Positions 13,127 to 24,830 of a stretch of DNA of 64,000 bases are shown in pieces. Numbering within the stretch: position 1 is the first letter of the stretch; every line of letters starts with the position of its first letter. The notes under the pieces are model-generated. The model saw only the letters and a program-made list of their open reading frames with translations, made no database searches and was not told the DNA's origin. The DNA comes from Rhea pennata. Its lineage: Eukaryota > Chordata > Aves > Rheiformes > Rheidae. The stretch lies in the NCBI RefSeq assembly GCF_028389875.1, contig NC_084668.1:30176993-30240992 (forward strand), written 5' to 3'. The translations under genes and the position numbers were made by a program.

Positions 13127-15004
13127 GTAAGAGTTGAATAATATTTAACAATGTAAATGCTCAATTTTAGAAAACTGTAAAATATACTGCCTAATTTCTT
13201 CCGGTTCATTTGCACTGTATCCTCTTAAGTCCTGTTACTAGCTGGTATCCTAAAACGTTTTGTCCTCAGCCAGATAAGCTTATTCTGTGTCACTTAGTTT
13301 TGCCTCATTTAAAGTGCTAGTATAAGATGCTTCATTATTTCTTTCAATTTGCTTGTGTAGCTGTAGAAAGGTATTTGAAAAGTGTATTTAAAATTGCTTT
13401 TATTTAGTACAGTTGATAGCAAATGTTTCTTAATCTTGCCTTCTTTAAAATGGTGGTGAAAGAATCAAAGCTATTAGACTGATTTTTAAGAAGAACATGT
13501 GCTGCTTGTCTTCTCGGCCCTCTGAGAAGCAGCTGCTGATGGCAGAGGCCAGTGCTAGCTGGCTTGCAGAAGCAGCAGGTGAACATGTCTTCACAGAGAT
13601 TACTCTAAATTGAATTTGGCTATGGATTCAAAACAATGATTTTTGTGGCAGGGATGCTTTAGTGAGAACTTCTTATACAGTAGTTGTCTAGATTGTTTCT
13701 TCTTTATGCTATGTTAATACTCAAGTATAAAAATGTTACTTCTAAAAGCAGTATGGTAAAATCTGAGGAGGATGACTCGTGCAGTCTTAGAGGAAGTACT
13801 GGATGTTATCTCTGGAAAAAAAAAGTGTTTCTAGAAAGTCTTCCTTAGTAAGAGAAAAGGTGTTTCAGTTGCCATGGTTTTGCAATTAATATTTAATAGC
13901 ATATTTTTGTCAAGGACTATATTGAAATCAGACTTATAAAATGTATTTATTATCTAAGAATACATTTAATATATGCATTAAAATTGGATTTCAAAACTTT
14001 CATGAAAAATAAGTCTTTAAAATCTATCCCTTCTTTTTAGGATGGCAGTAGGTGGTAAGGAAATACCAGTACCATTAAGAGTAAAATAAATATTCTGTCA
14101 AGCTTTACTATTGTTTTGTTTTTTTAAATAGTTCTCAAATATGATATGTGATAATGTGCATATGTCTGTGTTACATGCCCTAAAAAGGGTCTAATACAAA
14201 AAGCTTTGATGGTGCTGAATATTGGCCTTTTTTTAATGGCTCAGTGTAGTTCTTCTGTTTTCTTTGTTTACTGTGAAACAACAAAAGTGTAGTAATCTTT
14301 ATTTTCTCTATTGCTGGTTTAAAATTGAATGATGAGAGAAAAAGAATTATTAAGATGTATACTTTTATTGTATTACTGTTAGACTTAAAAAGCTCTAATA
14401 GGTGTGCCATGCAATAAGGCAATGGGGGCTATTGAAAGTTTTACCAGTGTTCATGATATGAACAGATAACACTCACGTGATACAAATTTTAATTTTTTTT
14501 TGTGTGTGTGTGTGACTGATACAACTGACATGAAAAAAAGTGCACCAGATAAAAACCTGTTCAGAATAGTTCAGTGCAGTCTGTAAAATGAGAGGTAGAA
14601 GTCTAATAGGAACACTTCAGTTGCATGGAAGAGAAATTGGGTTTCTCTGAGTGGAAAAGAAGGAAGGAAGAAAAGACTATAGTTGTAAACTTAAAGTGAT
14701 GTGTGATGTTTGGGTGTGCAGAGTATTTAACGGTTTGAACATACCTTACTGCTTTGATCGAGTTTGGAAAGTACAGTATTTATATTGGATTTTACGTTCA
14801 TGATCAGGACTAGTGTGAACATGCAGCTACCAAAAACTGATTACTGGCATGCATTTGAAGCTATTTTTTAATATTTAAACTGCATTAAAGATTACTAAAA
14901 TAAGATGCTTCTGTGTTTTTTTGCTTGCTAGCTCACTGTTGAGGTTCAAGGGAGAAAGAACGGAGAATATTACTAGACAATTTAAAGTCAGAGTTAATGC
15001 CTCA

Positions 15005-15237
15005 CACTGCGTTGGGAGGTTCAGGTTGGATGTTAGGGAAAACTTGTGCTCTAGGAGGAACAGGATGGTCCAAGAGGCAGTAGACTCTAGGTGCTTCGCG
15101 GTTGTGAAGACACAGCTGGACAAAGCCATGGGTGATCTGGTCTGGTGCCGCTGTTAGCCTCGCTTTGAGCGTGAGGGTGGACCGGATGACCTCCCGGGGT
15201 CCCTTCCAACCAGCAGTCTGCGATGCCGCGAATTTGG
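15005..15237 (+). mobile_element. CR1 LINE, degenerate 3'-terminal fragment
   Basis: The sequence follows the CR1 3' end: a segment like 'ggaggttcaggttggatgtta' near 15014, a degenerate central part, then 'ggatgacctcccggggtccc' near 15184 followed by ttccaacc, and a decayed copy of the terminal ATTCTATG-type octamers (tctgcgatgccgcg). CR1 copies are usually 5'-truncated like this. It is richer in GC and CpG than the surrounding intron. The boundaries are approximate. Confidence 0.75.
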
Positions 15238-15858
15238 CTTGCAACTTCTTTTCAAATGATGTTCAGGTTTTTGGTCCCTAAGGAGACTGAATTAGGAAAC
15301 TACTGAAATGATACCTTTTTCCTACTTGGAGTCTTCTGTTAGTTAAAAATCAAATATATTTGACAGGGATCACTTGCATTGTTGGCGTGCGAATGGAACA
15401 GGGCATGTAATATACATGGATCTGTGTACAGTCAGATGAATGAAAATGGGAACAACTCATGGTTTATCTGTTGCAGGAGATATAAGGAATGGCACAAGCA
15501 ACTTTTAAAATTTTAGTATATAGAAAGTAGGTTTGTGTTTTAGGGAACTTCAGGATTTTTGGTTTAAGGTATCAGTCCTATTCTTCCACTAACAGAGTAA
15601 CTTGAAATGAAAAAAAAAAAAGATTGTTTAAATGCAATTGATCATGACCAGTTTAATTTTCATATGAAAACAGTATACAGTGAATACTTTGAGCTTTTAA
15701 AGGAGTGTTTTCCAGATTTGGAAATAAAGTAACAGCAAATAAAAGAAAGAATTGAAACATGCTACAGTTTGAGAGTTGACCGTGTTTCCAGATGCCAAAA
15801 CCCTCAAAAAACATTCAAGTTAGAGAGTGAGAACATTAGTTAAAAATGAAAGAAAATT

Positions 15859-15891
15859 AAAAAAAAAAAAAAAAAAGAAGAAGAAGAAGAG
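15859..15891. repeat. A-run followed by AAG repeats
   Basis: An uninterrupted A-run of about 18 nt passes into roughly five AAG units and a short G-run. Confidence 0.9.
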
Positions 15892-16654
15892 GGGGACTAC
15901 AAGAGGTAGATGTCAATGAATGAAAACTAGCCGTTGGGAAAAGCAGACAGCTAATTAAAGAAAGCTTTAAGGAGGGAAAAAAAAAATGTTCACATGAGCA
16001 GCCAGGAATGACTAAGAATATAAAAATCCTGTTAATGTGAAGACTAGTGTTTATAAGAAAGACTTAAGTATAGCAGGTACAAGACAATTCTAAAACAAAT
16101 TAAATACAACTGAGAATGATAAAATGGTCATTTGAATACCAGGAGAAAGCAATGGAAATTTCTGATTTTTGAAAAGAGAAGACTTCAAATTTTGTGTTTA
16201 TGCTTAACAACAAAGAAATTCAGGAATTAGGAATACTTTTTTTTTTCTTTTTTTTAAAAGAAAGGAACTTTTGTATACTTTTGAAATCAATGAGACTTGG
16301 CAACTTGCAAAAAAATTGCAAAGGCATTTGGGAGTCATTGTGTTGCATTGGTCAAATCTTGGAATATTGGAGAGGATTGCAGATTTTAAAGAAATACTTC
16401 TGGATTTTACTGATGAATTCACTAGACTGCTAAGTATCATTAGGCTGAATGTGTTCTCAGCTCCAAAATACTTGCATAAATTTTATGAAAAGTTATGTAT
16501 AATATTGGATTACTGTGCATTTAATTTAGGATTATGTTTGATAACCATAGTGTTCAGTGACATGTTTTGTGTTTGTGATTATTTTTCACTTGACTGATTT
16601 TGTTTGACAAGTGTGCCTGAGGATGTATCTATAATTGAAACATTTATTTCACAG

Positions 16655-16713
16655 ATAGGCCTCATAATCCTATGGTGAATGCTGGAGCAATTGTGATCAC
16701 ATCCTTAATCAAG
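16655..16713 (+). CDS. GLS: GLS exon 7 (59 nt)
   Basis: Completes Asp327 and encodes 328-346, RPHNPMVNAGAIVITSLIK. It contains Asn335, a glutamine-contacting residue, in the invariant PMVNAGA motif. DDRPHN replaces human DDKPHN. The acceptor is ttcacag and the donor is AAG|gtaaaa, phase 0. Confidence 0.97.
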
Positions 16714-18999
16714 GTAAAAAGTTCATATTTAGTTTTGCTCCAAATATTTTAATAGAATGTAGAAAGGTATCTTATGCAGATTATGAACTGTTTTCATTCT
16801 GTGTGTGCAGTGTCTGCTTGTGGTTTATTAAATTAGCAGATAGACAAGCTCTGATGTTTTTGAAATAATAATACTTCCAAACAAAGTGTTAGCTTAACAG
16901 TTTTTAAAAGAAGTAATAGTGTAGCTGAAATACTGTCTTTCTCCTTAGTACTTTTATTTTCATTTGTTTCCCTCCTTTAACTGCACAGCACTTGGCCAGT
17001 TAAAGCAAAAGAATTAATGAGATTGATTTCTTTTTTTTTTTTTCTTCTTCTTTCACTCAGAGATAATTTGTGTGATTTCTTGTGATCTTGTATCTTTTGA
17101 GAGAATTGCCTGGTGCTGTTCATTGAATGCTAAGAGTATCTCCTCAGGAATGCACTTCATAAAACTCAGAAGTTTGTTTCTGAGTGTCAAATGTTCTTGT
17201 ATCCATAAAATTACAGGAATATTTCTTGCTGTGCAGTAGAAATTGAGGATTTTGTAATTTGTGCAGGGGCTATATTTCCACACAAATCTTATTGCTGAGT
17301 TTGTCCACTATTAATATACTGTTCAACTAAATCATGTTTAGCTTATATAGTTTCTGTTGGTGTGTTAGATGTGCTCTCTTAAATAAGCCTATTTGGAAAC
17401 AATTGCCTGTATTTTACCAAATAAATCATAAATAAGCTTAATAATGACTTTAAAATCTTTAGTCTATGATCCTGCAAGTTTTGAAAAGCATTTTTTCTTA
17501 GAGTAGCTGCATTTAATCTATTTTTGAAGTTATAATGGTGTAAATTTAATGCAATGCTAATGTTTACCAGATGCCTTACTTGTTAGCTTTGCCTTTTTTT
17601 TGGTAGTCACTGGTATAAAAATCTAGTTTGTAAAATTGTAGATTTCTGCTTAGAATTCTAGGGAATATGCCAGTCCCCTGGGGTTTTGAAGAAGAAATTT
17701 TAATACTGTTACTTAATAGATCTAAAATTTTGTTTACAGCCTTTGTCTTGGTTATGTTTCAAAGTCCATTATCAACAGTATATTTCCTACCTCCCATTCC
17801 CAAATTGTTGATTTTAAAAATTACTTAGATGATGATGATTTTCTGTTATTTTATATTTAAAGAAGGTGTAAGAACTCCTGCTTAAAGACATTTATCTTTA
17901 ATAGCTGTAGGTGAAAGAAAATGGCCTTAAGTATGACAGGTAAATTTATTCACATTTAATATATTTTTTTTTAAAGGTTGACTGAGCATTGAAATTCACT
18001 TGGATAATAGTGAATTTTAAAATCTGAGTTAATAACCCATTTGTCTGAAATGTCAAAGTGCTAGTCCTACTACAACACGCCGAAACTGGTCATAAGGCAA
18101 AAACACAAGGGTGCCTCTTGCAGAACGCACGTAGAGTTCTTGATAAACGGTGTACTTTGAATAGATAAAGCAGATTTGTTTACTGCATGCAACTGTGATA
18201 TTTGTTAGAAGGCTGGGAGGGTGTTTTGTTGGGTGTTGTTTTTGTTCTGTTATGTTCTTATGAAGAGTATTGCACTGCATTGACATTTTTATGCATGTAG
18301 TAACTGCACATCTATTGGACACATCACACTTATCACTTCATTATTTGTTTTCGGAGTGATAAAATAAAGATTATTTCATGTAGTGCTTCCACTAAGAGCC
18401 CATTTATCACTTGAATAACTAACAAAACTAAACATAATTCTGAGAAAATTGCATACAAGGTCAGAGGTAGAAGTTTATCTAATAAATATCTTTTGTGAAA
18501 TAATTTATAACGTACAACTTAGCAATCTTTCTGCTAATTTTTCAGTAATTTAAATAGTTTAGGTTTGAGCTAATCTAAGACTCATTTTTTTTCTGGAAGA
18601 AGTGGCTTAAGTAATCCATGTACTGCCATCAGTTCCTTTGTATTCATTCTGTTTGATTTAAGGTGTTATTTACATATGCTGAGAACTATATGTGGCTCTT
18701 ACAGTCTTAAGACAAGTACAGAATTATTAAGTATAGCCAAATGCATCGTATGACAGTTTAATGCTAGCATGCTGATAGCCATGGAAAGATTATTGCTATA
18801 TTTTAGAGTTAAGACTGCTTCTACCATTTTTTGTGTTCATTACTTTATCTCTTTCTGAAAAAAATGATACTAGAAAATGTTAAAATGTGCATCCGTTTCA
18901 TTCCATTGCATTGAATTTATCAACGGTTAATATGTATCATCTAGTACATAACTGCCAGTAGAATCTGACTGATCTGATTCTGGTTACTTGCAGATAAAA

Positions 19000-19030
19000 T
19001 TTTTTTTTTTTTTTTTTTGGGGGGGGGGGG
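19000..19030. repeat. T-run joined to G-run
   Basis: About 19 T followed directly by 12 G. Homopolymer lengths in assemblies are often inaccurate. Confidence 0.9.
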
Positions 19031-20289
19031 TTGTTCTTCAAAAAATGCAGTATCTTAGTATTTTAGGGAGAAGAATGTTTTTTGGGACCACCTACCCAAT
19101 ACTGACTGCATTAAGAATTTAAGAATTAGGCATGTGCACCTTGAAACAGAGCACAGACTTAAACTGTAGTATTATATTTAGTACTTGTTAATGAAGCCTA
19201 GGCACATCTTAAATTACACAGGCTTTTTGGCTTGCTTAAAACTACATGATGTAGTCATGCCTGTTGGCTTACTTGATTCCTCTTCTGTCATTCACTTGAA
19301 ACTATGATGTATTTACACTTTGCCTTAAATCACGGCTCTGTTCTAACTGTACTTACATTACACTCCACAGACTCTTCCAGCAATTTAAAGTATGTAGGTA
19401 TGATTAAAATGCTTTAGCATAGATGTCATACTGTGGACCAGGTTTAATTAAATAAAAATAAGAATTAAAAAAAAAATTTAAGGACCTTTTTCCCTTGTTG
19501 TCTGTAATTGTGTAGCTCTTTGTTACTAGTTATATAAATTACACATTGATAAATTATGTAATTATTATCAAAAGAAAACTATAGTGGCAATTACAGGCGT
19601 TTACATGGAAAAGCAGTATTAGATAAAACAATGAATTCTTCCATGTCTCCCAGGAAATACAGGAGCTTAGAACAACAAAATCCAGCTCCCTTACAGATTC
19701 AGTGCACTAACCACCTGCCTTTCTCTAAATCACAGTGACCGGCAAACATCTTTACTACCCTTAGTATAGATAGATTTTAAAACTTTTGTCTGTTATTTTT
19801 TTTTTTTTTTTGAAACTTTGCACTCTATTCTCAAAGTTCGTCACCTCCTACTTCCACATGTCTTTACTGATTGGGGTGGCCGTGCATGAGAGATGGAAAT
19901 AGTGCAAATGAGAGCTGAAGTGGAAGGATTCTGAGTGAAACATGCAGAAGAATGCAGATGGCTGTGGAAGGAATTGCCAGAGGAGGAAAGACTAATCTTA
20001 AGTCACTCTTATATCTCTAAAAAAAAAAAAAAACCTTTCCTAGTATTAACTGCAAAGGTTTGGGGCAAATGTAGCATATATAAATCCCTGACATGCTGAC
20101 TACCACATAGAGAATCTTACTCAGACCATAAAGATAGAAGACTTGAATGCCTGATGAGTTGAAGTATTCTGTGCTAATGAATTAATGTGGGAAGTGTTTA
20201 GATATGTTTAAGGAGAATAACAGTTTTAATAGTCCTTGCAAAAACTTAGTATAGGAGAAGACAACAATGCTGATCTTGTTGACCCTGGG

Positions 20290-20331
20290 GAAAAAAAAAA
20301 AAAACAAAAAAACAAAAAAACAAAAAAAAAC
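20290..20331. repeat. A-rich tract with AAAAAAC units
   Basis: Low-complexity A-rich sequence broken by single C bases. Confidence 0.9.
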
Positions 20332-22202
20332 AGCAATGAGAACCGTTTTTTGGTACGAAGTATAAAAAGCAGTATTAGTATCTAGGATACTTAGATTTTA
20401 AATATGCTGATAAGTCACAAAATGAATGAGGCCACTAGTAATGGAAAAAACCTGGTCAACTGTAACAAAGGGGACTGTTTGTTGTCAGGATTCAGTTATT
20501 GGAAGTCTATACAATCATGATCTAACCCCTGAAAGGTAAAAATGCCTGTTTCTCATTGGGTTTATATCACAGTATAGTTGCAGTAAAGAGTACACGCTTA
20601 GCTTAATTAGCCACTCCAGTTATCCTTCCTGATAGACTCATGTATAAATGTACGTGTTTATCACTTAACATGTATTTGTGTTTTGATCTTCTCTACCAGA
20701 TGATTGAGGGTTTGTTTTATTTTTGTGAAGTTTCCTCTCTTCCTGGATTTTTCATTTTCTTGCCGTAACTAAGTCTGAAGAGAACGTACATTCACATTTT
20801 TCTGCCCTTGTTTTTTATTGCAACGCAGGTCTATTACATTTTTCACACAGAATATGTGGTAATATGTACTTCCCCTTTTGGACTGATATTTGAAATGATG
20901 TGTATTAAATATTAAAGTATTTAATACCTGAAAGGCACAAAAATAATTCATATATGTATTTTAAATAGTGATAGTATTGTTCTTGGTGGGTCAAATATTG
21001 TCTGTGACATTGTGCTCCCAAGTATTTCAGAGTTGAAAATGGCACGCTAAACAGTCAAGATACCAGTTCTCACAGCACATGCCCAGATTAACAAATAAAA
21101 AAAAGCGTGTAAGTACAGAAAGCTAGAATAAAGCCGTTAAGAGTTAAGTTAATGTGAAATGCACAAATGTGAAAACTGTATTCTTGCACTCTAACATAGT
21201 GTTAGAATTTTTTTTGTGTGTTTTCAGCACACTATAGTATTAGGTTATAAATATAACTTCAAAAATTAATTTATGGATTATTTTACAATTTTTCTTTTAA
21301 CATGTTAAGATGCAGACACTCTTACTATTTTGCCTTGGATTCAATTTGAGAAATTATTTTAATGAGACACACATGGTAAGAGCTTATGCGGTCTAGTCAT
21401 ATAAACATGGAATGCCTTTCAATAAAAAGTGGCTAATAGTAACTACTTTCCTAATTAACGGTGCCTAATTTTGTTGTGAGCTCTGGTGAGTATCCATGGG
21501 TGTCTCTCTTCCTATGTACATGTAGATGTGCATCTACTTTGTATCTTTCTAGTAGAAATACAAATAATAGAGAAATACAAATAATAAAGCAGCTGGTTTA
21601 AACAAAAGAAAGGTCACTAAGATCCTGACCCAGTCAAGAAATTCAAATTTATGATGGACAGCCATAGTTTCCACCGTGCTTTTGAATGTTTAAAAAAGTG
21701 TATTGAGCTGTCTTTTGCCAGTTTGAATTTTCTATCAAACTGCTTCAATCTTAACATTTTCAATTTCATTTTGTATTCATTTAGAGTGTTTTCCATATGT
21801 ATATACACACAAGCATGTATACAGTAAGTGTGTATATGAACATATGTTTTAGTATATGTATTAAGTGTTTGTGGAGATAGTGCATGAAATGTTTTTTTTA
21901 ATGCCTTAGATGGATTAATTTTGTTTAATAAGTAAATGCCTTTTAGAAATATCTCCCCAACCTCAAAGCTTATATAATCAAGCTAAAAATATTAAGCACT
22001 TGAAAAAGAATGGAAGTTTCTTGTCTTTTATACTCGTTTAAATTATTATGGAAAAGGTGCTCAGTAGTCTTAATGCTAGGATTTTGTATCTGTACCTAAA
22101 TTATAATCATTGACTGTGTGTTGCATCAGTGTCTCTTTAGGTTTTTAGAAGGAGGATAGTTTACCTCTGTCAGCTGCTGAAATACAGAAACTGTGCTGAT
22201 AC

Positions 22203-22227
22203 TTTTTTTTTTTTTTTTTTTTTTTTT
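22203..22227. repeat. Poly(T) tract, 25 nt
   Basis: Uninterrupted T homopolymer in intron 7. Confidence 0.95.
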
Positions 22228-24449
22228 AGTTAGTTATCACATATATGGAATTTCTTGTTTGAATTATGAGTTATGTTAAGTACATACTGCGGTCTTGGTA
22301 ATGTGATTACTTAGGCACAGATTTTAGGTACATAAGCAGTCTAACTTCGGTAGCACTGCTCTTGTGTTTTATATGAAGTATCTGTAAAACGTGTGCAGCA
22401 TCAGGGACTAGAAATACATCATCCGAATCAGTATACAGAAGACTTTCTTCCCCAAATGTATGAAATTAGATGCAACTTTTTAAAAGAAACCTTTTCTTTT
22501 TTTTATGAAAGGTTTGTACTGGGTCTTTCGCCCACTGATTTTATATACTGCTAGTGAAGTTAGGTTTTTGTTGAAGGGCAGGGGATTTTCTTTTTTTCTG
22601 CTGGGCGAAAAAAAGAGAAGTGAAGTATTATGTATTTATTTTTTTGCAGAAAGCATGATCCCTTTCTTCTTCTTTCTTTTTTTAACAAAAGAACTTGTTT
22701 CAATTTATTATAAATGTCTAACCATACAATTACCAATGCAGCATCCCATAACTAATGCTGACCCACTTTCCCAGAAAAGATGTTCATTGTGCATTTGAAA
22801 GGTTGAAAAGGTTTTTGTGGTTTAAATGTTGTTACATATTTTACAGCATTAGGATCTATGGAATATTTTGACAACTGCAACAGTTCAATGAAGTTGGTAA
22901 TTTCTTCTTTTAATTATTTTTCATTGAACAGATTTGGAATTAAAATTTTAAGGGTTATGTTCTGGTGTATTATACAGGAACATTTTGATGAAATGTATCA
23001 TGAACTTTTTTATTTTTATTTATTATTACAAATTATCTAGCTAGAGATTATTGACTTTAAGGTTTAAGCTTTTAAGCATAAGGTAACCACTGGCGCATAA
23101 TTTTGACAAAACAGTGTGGTGTTCCTTTCAGCTAGTGATCGTACGTGTATGACTGCACATCCTCTTGTAGATGAGCTGATGCATGGGCTTCACAGATTAT
23201 CTGCAACACCCTAATCCACATATTGAGTGGGAAACAAGACTGGCTTTACGCATTTCATTAAGTAAAATACTGGTTGATTTAAAGCTTCTATTTTTTCCAC
23301 TTGCTTCCCCGCTCCCGTACTAAGCATAGTGCAAGTAGTGTCTTGAATTACTTGAGATATGTTAAACAGGAGGTTTTATTAACTAGAATATCTTTAATAC
23401 TAAAATTATTTGTAAAATCATCCCCTCCAGATGTATTGTTTCTGTCAGTTTGTGATACGATTGTCTTTTTTTTAAACTTCTTCACAAGCAAGTACTTGGC
23501 TGCTTCAAAAAACCAGAAAACCCACCGCACAGTAGAACATGCAATATTTATTATTATTATTATCCTTCTACCCCTCTTCCCACTTCTTGCTGTAGGAATT
23601 TATGAAAGGTCAGCTGTCAAACTGTTGAAGAATCAATACATCTTTAACTGGCAATTACTAAATTTGAAGTTATTCTTAAAATAAATAAATAAATAACAAT
23701 CCCTCTCTCCCCCTCAAAAACACTGAAACAAACCAGCCCTAAGAATAAGGTTTCAGTAATACCCTTATTAAATCAGATTTAGTTTTTTTTTCCCTTATAT
23801 TGTTAGCAAAATGTTGAAGTACTATATTTTATGATGTAAGATTATTTTTCTAACTGTTTAATCTTTAATAGGTAGAGCATTATTCAGATAATAATCAAAT
23901 CAGATTTTTTTTATTCAATGCAATTATTTTCATAGTAAGGGGTAACACTTTATTTTAAGTCTTTGATCCAAATTCTTAGTATGGGCACTTGGAAGAACTT
24001 TAATCTCAGTAGCCTGAATTTCTGTATGCTCAGCTCTGGTAATATAAGACTGCCTTTGAGTAATAATCTACAAAGAAGTTAATGTTTTCATTATATTTAC
24101 ACTGATAATAGTTTCATTTTTTTTGCTTTAATTGCTGCATTAACTTTTGATAAATACATAAAATTGAATAGAGAGCACTTAAAATAAAGCATACCTTTTT
24201 CAGTTTAAATTCATTTTCAACATACAGGTCTTTGATAAGACATCTTATAGGATTATTTAATTTAAATGATAATTAAAGCTTTTACTTATCTAACACTAAT
24301 TTTTTCATTAACATGTGAAATAATTGTAGTACCTTTTATATTTAAGTAGCCTCATACCTTAGTTATATGCAGTAAAGTTTCTAATACTGTTAAGTGAACT
24401 TATTCATTATGTTAACAATTTTTGTTAATTATTTTTTCTTTTCTTGCAG

Positions 24450-24482
24450 CAAGGAGCAAATAATGCAGAAAAATTTGACTAT
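24450..24482 (+). CDS. GLS: GLS exon 8 (33 nt)
   Basis: A very short exon encoding QGANNAEKFDY (347-357). Human has QGVNNAEKFDY. Both sides are phase 0, so skipping it would remove 11 residues without a frameshift. The acceptor has a T-rich tract and the donor is TAT|gtaagt. Confidence 0.96.
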
Positions 24483-24771
24483 GTAAGTGAATGTTATGAC
24501 ATTTTTATGTTTTTCCTGATTAAATTAAATGGTGAAAGTCTCAAGTTGAAATTATAGTCATTTCAAACCAAACTTCCTGGTATTTGTCTGCACTTGGTTA
24601 TTTAAACATCTAGTGGTTAAAATTTCATCTGTAAATTTGTATTATATGAGAGGCTTAGTTAAGCCTGGATTGAAAGTTGATCAGTTACAATGTTTCAATG
24701 TCTGAAAATGTTAGAATGCTTTTTTTTTTTTTCCCCCTCCCACTCTCTTCCTCTGTTTCCCCTTGCCCCAG
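24483..24771 (+). other. GLS: GLS intron 8 (289 nt)
   Basis: Short intron ending in a very strong T/C tract (from about 24720) and CAG acceptor before exon 9. Confidence 0.9.
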
Positions 24772-24830
24772 GTGATGCAATTCATGAATAAAATGGCGGG
24801 TAATGAATATGTTGGATTCAGTAATGCTAC
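24772..24830 (+). CDS. GLS: GLS exon 9 (59 nt)
   Basis: Encodes 358-376 and two bases of Thr377 (VMQFMNKMAGNEYVGFSNA). Human has MQFLNKM. The donor is AC|gtgagt. Confidence 0.97.

Larger units (their letters stand above)
13127..16654 (+). other. GLS: GLS intron 6 (3.5 kb)
   Basis: AT-rich intron carrying a sense-orientation CR1 fragment (about 15005-15237) and an A-run followed by AAG repeats (15859-15891). Frames such as 16271-16597 show no family similarity. Confidence 0.85.
16714..24449 (+). other. GLS: GLS intron 7 (7.7 kb)
   Basis: The largest intron between common GLS exons. Visible content is simple sequence: a T-run joined to a 12-nt G-run (19000-19030), an A/C-rich tract (20290-20331), a 25-nt T-run (22203-22227) and AAAT repeats (about 23676-23697). 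The 127-codon frame at 23301-23684 is low-complexity and hydrophobic and looks like chance. No mobile element was recognised. Confidence 0.8.

Noticed and set aside
16194..16597. Frames of 78-108 codons before GLS exon 7
   Set aside because: No recognised similarity; they overlap on both strands in AT-rich intron.
23301..23684. 127-codon + strand frame in GLS intron 7
   Set aside because: Low-complexity, hydrophobic, no motifs, no splice context; fits chance in AT-rich DNA.
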